NCBI GenBank assembly: GCA_034430115.1
Contig: DAOUFG010000174.1
Location: 1 to 59,278 of the forward strand
Source of the DNA: CAIXPS01 sp034430115
Lineage (GTDB): Bacteria > Chloroflexota > Anaerolineae > J036 > Brachytrichaceae
Direction: 5' to 3'
Length of the DNA: 59,278 bases
How positions within the stretch are numbered: position 1 is the stretch's first letter; each line of letters opens with the position of its first letter. This document shows, piece after piece, positions 49,786 to 59,278 of the stretch. The position numbers and the translations under genes were made by a program. The notes beneath the pieces were generated by a model. The model was not told where the DNA came from. It saw only the letters and a list, made by a program, of their open reading frames with translations, and ran no database searches.

Positions 49786-52158
49786 ATGATTCAGGAACTC
49801 GCGCCAGAGCAGCTACGTCGGACTTACGACCCAGAATCCTTAGGTTGTGACACAACCGACTCGCTGGAACCTTCATCCGGCATCATCGGACAAGCGCGCG
49901 CCGTTGCAGCGTTGCGTTTCGGGCTGGAAATGGCACAGCCCGGCTTTCACATTTTTGTAGCTGGGCCGCCCGGCATCGGCAAGATGACCGCCGTACAAAC
50001 ATTCCTGGAAGAAATGGCCTCTCAAAAAGAGAGGCCTTCCGACTGGTGCTATGTCAACAACTTCGAGGATCCTTACCAGCCCAAAGCTTGTAAATTGCCA
50101 TCTGGGCAGGGCCGCCAATTTCAGCAGGACATGCAGGATCTGATCAACCATCTGCGCTATCAGCTCCCGAAGTCGTTCGACAATGAAGCCTATAGCACCC
50201 AACGCGACGAAATCATCAAAGCGTTGGACAAGCAGCGTGAGGTTGTGGTTGAGCGCATCAACGACCAGGCGGCCCAGGCCGGCTTTGCACTCCAAATGAC
50301 GCCCACCGGCATCGCGATGACGCCTATGCTCAGCGGGCACGCACTGACCGACCTGGAGTTCCAGGCACTGCCCATTGCCGCACGAGACGACTACCGCACC
50401 CGCCGCGAACAGTTGCAAGACAGCATGAAGGAAGACACCAAGCAGTTGCGCAACCTGGAGCGCGCCGCACAGGAATCCTTGCAGCATCTGGATCAGCAGG
50501 TGGCGTTGTACGTCGTCGGCGAGTTGATGGACGACTTGCTGAAGAAATACCACGACCTGCCGGACGTAACCGACTACTTGAAAGCAGCCCAGAAAGACAT
50601 CCTACAGAACATCGATACGTTCAAGAACGGCGGCGCGACCGAATCGGACGGCAGCCCCATCCTGACGCCCTGGGTGCGCGAAATGCCCTTCCGCAAATAC
50701 CAGGTGAACGTGCTGGTCGATCATAGTAAGTCCAAGGGGGCTCCCGTCGTTGTGGCGCTGAACCCTAGCTATACCAACCTGTTCGGGCGGGTGGAAAAAG
50801 ACACCCAACTCGGCGCGATGGTGACCGACTTCACCATGATCAAGCCCGGCACACTGCACCGCGCAAATGGCGGCTACGTCGTGTTGCCGGCGGAAGACGT
50901 GCTGGGGCAATTCGCCAGTTGGGTCAGCCTGAAGCGCGCGTTGCGCAGCCATGACCTGCTAATCGAGGAAATGGGCGAGCAACTGGGTTTCATCAGCACC
51001 AAAACCATCCAGCCCCAACCGATCCCGCTGGATATCAAAGTAGTGCTGGTTGGTTCGGCCCAAACCTATTACGCACTGCACGAACTCGACACGGATTTCC
51101 CTGAGTTGTTCAAAGTGAAGGCCGATTTCGACACGCAGATGCCCGCCAACGAAGAGAATGTGCGAGCATTCCTGTCGTTCGTATGCGGCTTCTGCCAGCG
51201 TGAAAAACTAAAGCCGATGGAGAAGACCGGTGCGGCCAAGGTGTTGGAGTACTCCACCCGCCTGGCGAGTAGCCAGGATAAACTATCCACCCACTTCGGC
51301 AAAATCGCCAATCTGATTCGAGAGTCACATTACTGGGCCATGCAAGAGCACGCCCAGGTCATCACTGCTGCGCACGTGCAGAAAGCGCTCGACGAACAGG
51401 TCTACCGCGCCAGCCTGCTGCAAGACCGCTCACGCGAGATGATGCTGGACGGCATCCTGCTGATCGATACGCAGGGCACTGCCGTTGGCCAGGTCAATGG
51501 GCTGGCCGTGATTACACTCGGCGACTATGAATTTGGGCGTCCTACCCGCATCACCGCAACCGTGGAGCCAGGGGTGAGCGGCATTGTGGACATCGAACGC
51601 CAGGTGGCCCTGGGCGGGCCCATTCACAGCAAAGGCGTCTATATCCTGAGCGGTTACCTGGTGCAGAAATATGCCCGTGAACGGCCCATTACGCTGGCGG
51701 CCCAGCTCGTCTTCGAGCAAAGCTATAGCGGCATCGAAGGGGATAGCGCCTCCAGCGCCGAACTATATGCGTTGCTATCCACCCTGTCGAACCTGCCCAT
51801 CAAGCAATTCATCGCCGTGACGGGGTCGGTGAACCAGATGGGCATGGTGCAGGCCATCGGCGGCGTGAATGAGAAGATCGAAGGCTTCTTCGACCTGTGC
51901 AAAGCGCGCGGGTTAACCGGCGAACAGGGTGTGCTGATCCCACATTCGAACCGGCAAGAACTGATGCTGCGTGAAGAAGTGGTCAGTGCCATCAAGGCCG
52001 GCCAGTTCCACGTTTGGGCCGTGAACACCATCGACGAAGGAATCGAAGTGCTTACGGGCGTGCCGGCCGGCGTGCGGCTGCCCAATGGGCGCTTCCCCGA
52101 AGGCACGGTCAACGGGCATGTTCATCAACGCCTGCACGACCTGGCGGAGCGCCCCTGA
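49786..52158 (+). CDS. Lon-family ATP-dependent protease (LonB/LonC-like, with coiled-coil insert)
   Basis: A 790-aa AAA protease. Walker A is GPPGIGKMT near residue 65, then a long coiled-coil insert (about 130-260, with QQLRNLERAAQESLQHLDQQ), a second ATPase part (RANGGYVVLPAEDVLGQF, IKVVLVGSAQTYYALHEL), and a C-terminal Lon protease domain. The Ser-Lys dyad is S654 in EGDSASSAELYALLS and K697 in VNEKIEGFFDLC. The large insert after Walker A matches the soluble Lon-related proteins annotated as putative Lon/YcbZ. No membrane helices. The stop overlaps the next gene. Confidence 0.9.
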   Translation: MIQELAPEQLRRTYDPESLGCDTTDSLEPSSGIIGQARAVAALRFGLEMAQPGFHIFVAGPPGIGKMTAVQTFLEEMASQKERPSDWCYVNNFEDPYQPKACKLPSGQGRQFQQDMQDLINHLRYQLPKSFDNEAYSTQRDEIIKALDKQREVVVERINDQAAQAGFALQMTPTGIAMTPMLSGHALTDLEFQALPIAARDDYRTRREQLQDSMKEDTKQLRNLERAAQESLQHLDQQVALYVVGELMDDLLKKYHDLPDVTDYLKAAQKDILQNIDTFKNGGATESDGSPILTPWVREMPFRKYQVNVLVDHSKSKGAPVVVALNPSYTNLFGRVEKDTQLGAMVTDFTMIKPGTLHRANGGYVVLPAEDVLGQFASWVSLKRALRSHDLLIEEMGEQLGFISTKTIQPQPIPLDIKVVLVGSAQTYYALHELDTDFPELFKVKADFDTQMPANEENVRAFLSFVCGFCQREKLKPMEKTGAAKVLEYSTRLASSQDKLSTHFGKIANLIRESHYWAMQEHAQVITAAHVQKALDEQVYRASLLQDRSREMMLDGILLIDTQGTAVGQVNGLAVITLGDYEFGRPTRITATVEPGVSGIVDIERQVALGGPIHSKGVYILSGYLVQKYARERPITLAAQLVFEQSYSGIEGDSASSAELYALLSTLSNLPIKQFIAVTGSVNQMGMVQAIGGVNEKIEGFFDLCKARGLTGEQGVLIPHSNRQELMLREEVVSAIKAGQFHVWAVNTIDEGIEVLTGVPAGVRLPNGRFPEGTVNGHVHQRLHDLAERP

Positions 52159-52733
52159 TGCAGCCACAAGCAATCTGCGTATTCAGTTCATCCAGCAACG
52201 CCGTCGCGCCGGCCTATTTCGAGGCCGCGCGCCAGTTGGGTCTGCTCATCGCCCAACATGGGCACACGCTCGTCTACGGCGGATCGAACGTCGGCCTGAT
52301 GGGTGAGCTGGCACGCGCCGTGCACAGTTGCCACGGCAGAGTGATCGGCGTCATCCCCGAAACCATCCGTGCACGTGGCGTCGCCTATGACATGGCGGAT
52401 GAATTGCTTGTCACAGCCGACCTGCGCGAGCGCAAGGCGTTGATGGAAATGCGCTCCGATGCGTTCATCGCATTGCCGGGTGGATTTGGCACGTTGGAGG
52501 AAGTCTCCGAGGTGCTTACGCTTAAACAACTTCAGTTACACACCAAGCCCATCGTGCTCATCAACACCCTGGCATTCTACGACCGATTGATCGAACTCTA
52601 CGATCACTTCTACGCCGAACACTTCGCCAAGGGACAGTCTCGCCAGCTTTATCACATAGCGCTTGACGCGCCTGGTGCGCTTGCGCATATCGAGGCGTAC
52701 CAGCCTCCCCAGGTGGAAAGTAAGTGGTTCTAG
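52158..52733 (+). CDS. LOG-family nucleotide phosphoribohydrolase (TIGR00730)
   Basis: A 191-aa Rossmann-fold protein. The hallmark PGGFGTLEEVSEVL and ALMEMRSDAFIALPGG identify the LOG family, which removes ribose 5-phosphate from cytokinin-type or other nucleoside monophosphates. The start overlaps the Lon stop (TGATG), and the end overlaps the methyltransferase start, so the three are translationally linked. In bacteria the family role is varied; cytokinin synthesis is not implied. Confidence 0.88.
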   Translation: MQPQAICVFSSSSNAVAPAYFEAARQLGLLIAQHGHTLVYGGSNVGLMGELARAVHSCHGRVIGVIPETIRARGVAYDMADELLVTADLRERKALMEMRSDAFIALPGGFGTLEEVSEVLTLKQLQLHTKPIVLINTLAFYDRLIELYDHFYAEHFAKGQSRQLYHIALDAPGALAHIEAYQPPQVESKWF

Positions 52734-53413
52734 TCATCGTGGCCGGCACGGTGCTCGTGCTGGCACTGCTAGGCATTTTGCTCTACTGGCAACTGGTCGT
52801 CGCCGAGGGCGCTTACCTGGGCCGGTGGATCGTAATTCTGCTCTATGATTGGTACGCGCCGCGCTACGATAAGGTCAAAGGGTTCCAGCCACAGCTCGAC
52901 GCCAGTATGCTCACAGCCCCAATTTTGAAACACCTGCTGCGGAGGAACATTGCACACCCCCTGGTGTTGGACGTGGCGACCGGCACCGGGCGTCTGCCGC
53001 AGGCGCTCCTGGCCACGCGCAGCTTTAAAGGCCACATCACCGCGCTGGATCTTTCGGCCCGCATGCTGGCGCAAGCGCAGGCCAAGCTGGCCGATCGGGC
53101 AGCCCATATTACGTGGCTACAGCACGATGCGCAGATCCTGCCGTTCCCAGATGAATCATTCGACGTGGTCACCTGCCTCGAATCGCTGGAATTCTTTCCG
53201 CACCCGCTGGATGCAGTGCGCGAGATGGTGCGCGTGCTGCGCCCAGGCGGCATGCTCGTCATCAGCAACCGGGTTGGCCCCGATGCCTGGAAGCTGCCGC
53301 GCCGCGCGACGCCCACCCCAGCCTTTGCCGAAGCCCTGACGGGTCTAGGGCTTTACGACGTCCAGGTGGAAACCTGGCTAGTAGATTATGACCTGCTGCG
53401 GGCGATAAAATAA
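52724..53413 (+). CDS. Membrane-anchored class I SAM-dependent methyltransferase
   Basis: An N-terminal transmembrane helix (MVLVIVAGTVLVLALLGILL) is followed by a SAM methyltransferase domain: motif I LVLDVATGTGRLPQALL, motif II ITALDLSARMLAQAQAK, and YDVVTCLESLEFFPHPLDAV-like SFDVVTCLESLEFFPHP. 229 aa. It starts with GTG at 52724 and overlaps the LOG gene by 10 bases. Substrate unknown; a lipid or quinone-type target is suggested by the membrane anchor and the UbiE-like domain. Confidence 0.82.
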   Translation: MVLVIVAGTVLVLALLGILLYWQLVVAEGAYLGRWIVILLYDWYAPRYDKVKGFQPQLDASMLTAPILKHLLRRNIAHPLVLDVATGTGRLPQALLATRSFKGHITALDLSARMLAQAQAKLADRAAHITWLQHDAQILPFPDESFDVVTCLESLEFFPHPLDAVREMVRVLRPGGMLVISNRVGPDAWKLPRRATPTPAFAEALTGLGLYDVQVETWLVDYDLLRAIK

Positions 53414-53431
53414 CCTCATTAAGGAGCAATC

Positions 53432-54808
53432 ATGCCTGAGCAGATCATCCTCTACGCGCGCCAACAGCGCGAAAAGTTCGTAGACGATTTGAAGAAGTAC
53501 CTGTCCATTCCCAGCGTCAGCGCACAACCGGAACATGCGCGCGACGTCAGATACACGGCGCTATGGCTATGCGAGCATCTACGCGATATCGGCTTACGCG
53601 CCGACGTGATGGAGACCGGCGGTCATCCGGCTGTTTTTGCTCAGTGGGCCAGTAGCGATCCACATCGCCCAACTGTGCTCATCTATGGGCATTACGACGT
53701 GCAGCCCGCTGAGCCATTCGATTTGTGGCATAGCGACCCCTTCACCCCAACCGTGCGCGATGGCGCCATCTATGCGCGCGGCGTTTGCGACAACAAAGGC
53801 CAGAACATGGCGCACGTGAAGGCCATCGAATCGTATCTCAAATATCAGGGCAACGTGCCCGTCAATGTCAAATTCCTTATCGAAGGCGAAGAGGAAATCG
53901 GCACGCCTAATCTGAGCCTCTTTATCGAAAAGAATAAAGATTTACTTGCCTGCGACGTGGTTATGATCAGCGACTCGGCGTTGTATACGCCCAATCAGCC
54001 CACGCTGCTCTACGCGCTGCGCGGGTTGATTTACTTCGAGGTGGAAGTGCGTTGCGCCGCGCACGATTTACATTCCGGCAGCTATGGCGGCAACGTACAG
54101 AACCCCGCCATGGCGCTGGCGCAGATACTGGCCCAGTTGAAAGATGCACAGGGCCACGTGGTCGTGCCGGGCTTTTACAACGACGTGCGCGAGGTGAGCC
54201 CAGAAGAACGCGCCGAAATTGCCCAAATCCCGGTCAGTGAAGAAGACGTAAAGGCTGAGACGGGCGTCAGCCAGACGTTCGGCGAAAGCGCCTATAGCAT
54301 CATGGAACGTATGGGCACGCGCCCCACGCTCGAAATCAACGGGATATGGGGCGGTTACACGGGGCCGGGCGCAAAGACGGTCATCCCCGCTACGGCACAT
54401 GCCAAGCTCAGTTGCCGGCTGGTGCCAGACCAGGACCCCGCCAAGGTGTTCGAGGCCGTCAAACGCTATATGCAATCGCTCACGCCGCCTGGCACCACGC
54501 TCAGCTTCAGCACGTTGCAAGATGGCGCCCCTGGCACATTAATCGACCGAGATACCCCGCCCATGCAAGCCGCCGTGCGCGCCGCAACTGCCACCTATGG
54601 CAACCCGCCGATCTTCACGCTGGAAGGCGGTTCCATCCCGGTTGTGAACGATTTCCAACGCGTGTTGGGCAAACCAATTGTCCTGCTTGGATTTGGGCTG
54701 CCCGGCGATAACGTACATGCCCCCGATGAACATTTCACGCTGGAATGTTACGAGAAAGGCATCGAAGCCAGCATCCGCTTCTTGAGCGAATTAGGCCAGG
54801 CTGATTGA
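53432..54808 (+). CDS. M20 family metallopeptidase (dipeptidase)
   Basis: A 458-aa cytosolic dipeptidase of the M20/ArgE-DapE-CPG2 family. Metal and catalytic residues lie in LIYGHYDVQPAEPFDLWH, DGAIYARGVCDNKGQ (Asp bridging), LIEGEEEIGTPNL and the C-terminal GLPGDNVHAPDEHF. The lid domain has DLHSGSYGGNVQNPAM. AAGGAGCAATC precedes the ATG. It fits with the oligopeptide-type ABC transporter on the opposite strand, which could supply its substrates. Confidence 0.9.
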   Translation: MPEQIILYARQQREKFVDDLKKYLSIPSVSAQPEHARDVRYTALWLCEHLRDIGLRADVMETGGHPAVFAQWASSDPHRPTVLIYGHYDVQPAEPFDLWHSDPFTPTVRDGAIYARGVCDNKGQNMAHVKAIESYLKYQGNVPVNVKFLIEGEEEIGTPNLSLFIEKNKDLLACDVVMISDSALYTPNQPTLLYALRGLIYFEVEVRCAAHDLHSGSYGGNVQNPAMALAQILAQLKDAQGHVVVPGFYNDVREVSPEERAEIAQIPVSEEDVKAETGVSQTFGESAYSIMERMGTRPTLEINGIWGGYTGPGAKTVIPATAHAKLSCRLVPDQDPAKVFEAVKRYMQSLTPPGTTLSFSTLQDGAPGTLIDRDTPPMQAAVRAATATYGNPPIFTLEGGSIPVVNDFQRVLGKPIVLLGFGLPGDNVHAPDEHFTLECYEKGIEASIRFLSELGQAD

Positions 54809-54828
54809 AAACGAGGTGATATAAACCG

Positions 54829-54881
54829 AAAACATCCGGGGGCTCAAGCCGAACGAAGTTCGGCCGGCCTCCGGATGTTTT
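54829..54881. terminator. Bidirectional terminator between the M20 peptidase and oppF-like genes
   Basis: Outer arms AAAACATCCGG (54829-54839) and CCGGATGTTTT (54871-54881), inner arms GCCGAAC (54848-54854) and GTTCGGC (54858-54864). A and T runs flank both sides, so it can terminate convergent transcripts. Its inner core matches the hairpin near 42150. Confidence 0.85.
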
Positions 54882-54911
54882 GTCATCCCTTTCAATTACT
54901 CGCAAACTACT

Positions 54912-55982
<1,071 letters not shown>

Positions 55983-56065
55983 TTTGTCTAACCTCTCGGA
56001 TTCCCAATCACTTACTATTTCGATTTGCTAAAAAGAAAGTTGTGAATCGAAATCCAAAACCTCAA

Positions 56066-57097
56066 TTAGTCATATAGCCAGGTGCGCACCCAGTGATTGG
56101 GCTCGATCTCACGCAGCGGTGGCATTTCGGCTCGGCAACGTTCGCGCTTCGCGCCTTCGCAGGCCATGCAACGCGGTTCAAAGCGGCATCCTGGAGGTGG
56201 GTTCAACAGGTTTGGCACGGAACCAGGAATGACGTCCAAGCGATCACGTACCTTCCCCAGCACAGGAATGGAGCCCAGAAGGCCTTTCGTATATGGATGC
56301 AACGGATTTGCAAAGAGCGTCTTCACGTCTGCTTCTTCAACAAGTTGGCCGGCATACATGACGACCACGCGCTCAGCCATTTCGGCGATGACCCCCATAT
56401 CGTGCGTGATCAAAATGATGGAGGTACCAGTCTTATCGCGCAAGTCGCGCATCAGGTCGAGGATTTGTGCTTGAATCGTCACGTCCAACGCGGTGGTCGG
56501 TTCATCGGCAATCAGCAGCTCGGGGGCGCAAGCCAGGGCCATTGCAATCATCACGCGCTGTGCCTGGCCGCCGGAGATCTCGTGTGGGTATGAATTCACA
56601 CGCTTCTGCGGCTCTGGGATACCCACCATGCGCAGCAACTCGATTGAGCGCTTCCAGCCGGCCTCTTTACCCAGGCTCTGGTGGATATTCAGCACCTCTG
56701 CTATCTGGTCCCCGATTTTGAACACGGGGTTCAAGCAGGTGGTGGGCTGCTGGAAGATCATCGAAATCCGGTTACCGCGGATTTTCGTCATGTCCTTTTC
56801 AGACAGATCCAGCAGATTAGAACCATCAAACGTAATCTTGCCTTCCGTTATTTTCCCCGGAGCGGCAATCAATCGCATGATGGACAAGGATGTGACGCTC
56901 TTGCCACACCCCGACTCGCCGACGATGCCCAAGGTTTCGCCGCGTTTGACATGGAAATCTACACCATCGACAGCCTTCACGACGCCGTCTTCAGTATAGA
57001 AGTACGTCTTCAGGCCCTCAACGTTAAGCAAGACATCGTCTTTTCCATCAGCGCTCTGCTTAACCGATAGTGCATCACTGTTCACATTTGCACTCAT
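56066..57097 (-). CDS. Oligopeptide/dipeptide ABC transporter ATP-binding protein (OppD/DppD-like)
   Basis: Second ABC ATPase of the transporter, 343 aa. Walker A GESGCGKSVTS, signature ISGGQAQRVMIAMAL, Walker B LLIADEPTTALD, and the C-terminal PPGCRFEPRCMACEGAKRE extension. The ATG at 57097 follows CGAGGAGAATTCA; the frame extends further without a ribosome binding site. A gap of 577 bases separates it from the permease gene upstream, which is unusual for this operon type. Confidence 0.92.
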   Translation of the reverse strand: MSANVNSDALSVKQSADGKDDVLLNVEGLKTYFYTEDGVVKAVDGVDFHVKRGETLGIVGESGCGKSVTSLSIMRLIAAPGKITEGKITFDGSNLLDLSEKDMTKIRGNRISMIFQQPTTCLNPVFKIGDQIAEVLNIHQSLGKEAGWKRSIELLRMVGIPEPQKRVNSYPHEISGGQAQRVMIAMALACAPELLIADEPTTALDVTIQAQILDLMRDLRDKTGTSIILITHDMGVIAEMAERVVVMYAGQLVEEADVKTLFANPLHPYTKGLLGSIPVLGKVRDRLDVIPGSVPNLLNPPPGCRFEPRCMACEGAKRERCRAEMPPLREIEPNHWVRTWLYD

Positions 57098-57674
57098 TGA
57101 ATTCTCCTCGATATTTGGCCGGCTATGTGCCGCTTTGCGCAAAGTCAGATAAGTCCTTTATTATCGTCAAAAACTCAAAGTCGCCAACGCCACCTTGAAT
57201 AAATTTATAGTGGACAAGGTAGAGGAATAAGGCTGGTAGCCGCTGCCTTTGCCCACATATATCACACTTGCGTAATACCCTGTTACAGGCACAACATCTG
57301 GGTTGCTTTGTACGCGCTCAACCAAGCTAACAACATCACGGGGTAACGGCACAACTCACCGCCTGGTTATGGTACGCATGCCACAGCGAATCATTCGGCT
57401 GCTGTGCGACATGCTCGATCAGGCCATCCTTTCTCCGGCATCTTACGATACGGCGCTGGCCTGATCGCGCCTTAGCGTACGCCCCAGGATTATAAACGAC
57501 ATTCCAGAGAGGGCGTTCATCATTAGTTGGCATAATCCGTCGTGAAGATCGCAAGTTGGGGGTTGTTATGCCGCAACAGGGCGCCTCAACAACCGCCGGG
57601 GTTGCAGAGTTCGGTTTGGGCTGGCTATCACGTTTTGTCGTTGTACCCAGGTTCATCGATTTATCCGCCAGATT
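57098..57674. other. Gap of 577 bases inside the opp operon with an inverted repeat
   Basis: No gene is convincing here. Short minus-strand ORFs (for example 57336-57656) lack recognisable domains and codon-usage support. A 10-bp perfect inverted repeat CGATCAGGCC (57416-57425) / GGCCTGATCG (57458-57467) has a 32-base loop. A promoter for the D and F genes may lie here, because the normal Opp operon has no such spacing. Confidence 0.5.
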
Positions 57675-58640
57675 TTACATCTTCAGGCGCGGGTCGAGCG
57701 CGTCACGCAAACCATCGCCGATGAAGTTGATCGAGAGCACAGTCAGGAAGATACAGAAACCTGGTGAAAGTGCCTGCACAAACAGATATTGCAGAGGCGC
57801 GCTGCGCGCATCATTTAGCATGTTGCCCCAAGTCGGGATCGGCGGCATGATGCCAAAGCCCAGGAACGAAAGAGCGGATTCGGAAATAATCACACCCCCA
57901 AAGCCCAATGTCGCGGCAACGATAATCGGCGCGAGGGAATTGGGAACGATGTGGGCAAAAATAATGTGCGCCTCGCTCGCACCCACCGAACGACTGGCAT
58001 CAATAAATTCGCGCGAGCGCAAGCTGAGTGCCTGACCACGCACCAGGCGCGCATCACTCATCCAGCCAAACAACGTCAATACAAAGACGATGATGACAAC
58101 GCCCAATAAGTCGCCGAGTGCTTCCTGCAACGACACGAACTGGCGTAAGCTGCTGGATACGATCAACAGCAACGGGAGATCGGGCAGGGTGAGCATCACA
58201 TCGGCAAAACGCATCAGTAAAGTATCTACCGCGCCGCCAAAATAACCCGAGACGGCGCCGATGACCACGCCGATAAATGTCACCAGTATCGTCACCGAAA
58301 GCGCAACACCCAACGACACACGCCCGGCGTATAGCAAACGAGTCAACACGTCTCTGCCAAGGGCGTCTGTGCCAAGATAATGCATGGCGTGCCCTGCCCT
58401 ACCTGCGGTCATGAGCGGCGCATAAACCTTCCCCAGATCGATTTCATCATAAGTGTATGGCGCGATCCACGGTGCAGCCAGGCTGGCAAGCACAATGACC
58501 GTCAGCACAACCAGGCCAAACATCGCCAGGCGATGCCGGCGCAACCGGCGCCACGCAAGCGCCCACTGCCCGCCATTGGCCTTCTCTTGTGCAATTACCT
58601 GCGTATCACTCACTTGAGCGGTTGTAGTCGAAGTAGTCAT
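57675..58640 (-). CDS. Oligopeptide/dipeptide ABC transporter permease (OppC/DppC-like)
   Basis: Inner-membrane permease of 321 aa. A cytosolic N-terminus and first helix (LAMFGLVVLTVIVLASLAAP) are followed by a periplasmic loop and five further helices (GVALSVTILVTFIGVVIGAV, FVLTLFGWM, and others). The ATPase-coupling EAA region is SVGASEAHIIFAHIVPNSLA. The GTDALGRDVLTRLLYAG segment is diagnostic of OppC/DppC. Start is 14 bases downstream of the OppB-like stop. Confidence 0.92.
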   Translation of the reverse strand: MTTSTTTAQVSDTQVIAQEKANGGQWALAWRRLRRHRLAMFGLVVLTVIVLASLAAPWIAPYTYDEIDLGKVYAPLMTAGRAGHAMHYLGTDALGRDVLTRLLYAGRVSLGVALSVTILVTFIGVVIGAVSGYFGGAVDTLLMRFADVMLTLPDLPLLLIVSSSLRQFVSLQEALGDLLGVVIIVFVLTLFGWMSDARLVRGQALSLRSREFIDASRSVGASEAHIIFAHIVPNSLAPIIVAATLGFGGVIISESALSFLGFGIMPPIPTWGNMLNDARSAPLQYLFVQALSPGFCIFLTVLSINFIGDGLRDALDPRLKM

Positions 58641-58653
58641 CTTGTCTCCTCAT

Positions 58654-59278
58654 CTAGCTGTACGAGATACGCGGGTCTACAACTGCATACAAGAGGTCGG
58701 CGAGCAGGTTCGAGAATACCACCAGGAAAGAAGTGATCACCAAGATGCCTTGAACAACCGGCCAATCAGCATTGTCGATCCCCTCAATCAACATACGCCC
58801 CATACCAGGCCACGAAAAGATACTTTCTGTAATCAGTGCACCGCTGAACAAACTGGGGATGGTCAACGCAAAAATCGTTACCAGAGGAATAAGTGCATTA
58901 CGCAATCCGTGCTTGACAATCACGACGCGCTCATACAGACCCTTGGCGCGCGCCGTGCGCATATAGTCCTGGCGCAGTACCTCCAACATCGAGGAGCGTG
59001 TATAACGGATCCAACCAGCCAGGTTGAAGAAAGTAAGGATGAGGCACGGCAACGCCACATGGTGCAGGCCGTCCAACAAAACCTTCCATTCCTTGCCGGC
59101 CAGTCTTGGATAGGCTTGCCCAAACGTAAGGGCACGCGAAATCACCTGAATAATATCTCCAGGGGAACCCGCAACCTGCACACCTCCCGTCGGGAACAAC
59201 TTCAAGCCCACGGCAAAAATGGAAATCGCCATCAGGCCCGTCCAAAACGTGGGCATGGACTGGCCGAAGAAAGCAACC
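58654..59278 (-). CDS. Oligopeptide/dipeptide ABC transporter permease (OppB/DppB-like), 5' part outside window
   Basis: C-terminal two thirds of an OppB/DppB permease. The frame is open to the window edge (AFFGQSMPTFWTGLMAIS), so the true start is outside. Visible features are SMPTFWTGL helix, LPCLILTFFNLAGWIRYTRS, the EAA-type RAKGLYERVVIVKHGLRNAL and FSGALITESIFSWPGMGRML. It precedes the OppC-like gene by 13 bases. Confidence 0.92.
   Translation of the reverse strand, partial: VAFFGQSMPTFWTGLMAISIFAVGLKLFPTGGVQVAGSPGDIIQVISRALTFGQAYPRLAGKEWKVLLDGLHHVALPCLILTFFNLAGWIRYTRSSMLEVLRQDYMRTARAKGLYERVVIVKHGLRNALIPLVTIFALTIPSLFSGALITESIFSWPGMGRMLIEGIDNADWPVVQGILVITSFLVVFSNLLADLLYAVVDPRISYS

Noticed and set aside
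57336..57656. 106-codon minus-strand ORF in the opp gap
   Set aside because: No recognisable domain, odd Pro/Arg/Asn composition, no ribosome binding site.

Overview
The window reads as a moderately GC-rich chromosome segment from a filamentous-type Chloroflexota bacterium (Anaerolineae-like). This is an inference from gene content, not from a marker gene: SARP/BTAD regulators, a DUF11-repeat exported protein with a VYIP-type C-terminal tail, a Thr/Pro-rich lipoprotein linker, an LCP protein, many secreted glycosidases and a CDC48-type ATPase. There is no rRNA, tRNA, CRISPR array or recognisable insertion sequence.

Layout. 1-11.4 kb: a SARP-ATPase regulator cut by the window edge, a small unknown protein with a PLP decarboxylase, then a minus-strand sugar block (GH130, a DUF4038 remnant, two tandem deoC genes, a ROK kinase), followed by a GH5 lipoprotein, an LCP protein and a DinB-like protein. 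11.7-29.1 kb: a large gas vesicle (gvp) locus on the minus strand, preceded upstream by a NarL-type two-component system. 29.4-49.5 kb: GH3, a cell-wall/golvesin-type secreted protein, a CBS pyrophosphatase, a globin-ankyrin fusion, metabolic enzymes on the plus strand, an HD hydrolase, a DUF11 protein with a divergent SARP regulator, a secreted metallopeptidase and a GH2 enzyme. 49.8-54.8 kb: a plus-strand Lon-like protease / LOG / methyltransferase / M20 peptidase run. 54.9-59.3 kb: an oligopeptide-type ABC transporter (F, D, C, B), with B cut by the edge.

The gvp locus is the centre of interest. In transcription order: gvpA, a terminator-like hairpin, a GvpC-like helical-repeat protein, two unknown ORFs, gvpN, a GvpV-like coiled-coil protein, gvpO, gvpJ, gvpH (Hsp20), an unknown HEXXH protein, gvpF/L, gvpG, a CDC48-family double AAA ATPase, a gvpF/L fused to a J-domain, another gvpF/L, a third GvpA-family gene, a fourth gvpF/L and gvpK. 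Shell proteins (GvpA, J, S/M-like), assembly factors (four F/L, N, G, K, O) and proteostasis proteins (Hsp20, J-domain, CDC48, possible protease) sit in one tightly packed block.

The strongest new observation is in the GvpC-like gene. Its repeats have 33/40-residue spacing, and its frame ends just after a run of ten A. The -1 frame continues into a helix-hairpin-helix domain. A Shine-Dalgarno-like GGGGAGG lies upstream and a 7-bp perfect stem lies 4 nt downstream, so the arrangement matches a dnaX-type programmed -1 frameshift. It would yield a short GvpC and a GvpC with a C-terminal HhH domain. A homopolymer sequencing error or transcriptional slippage is the alternative.
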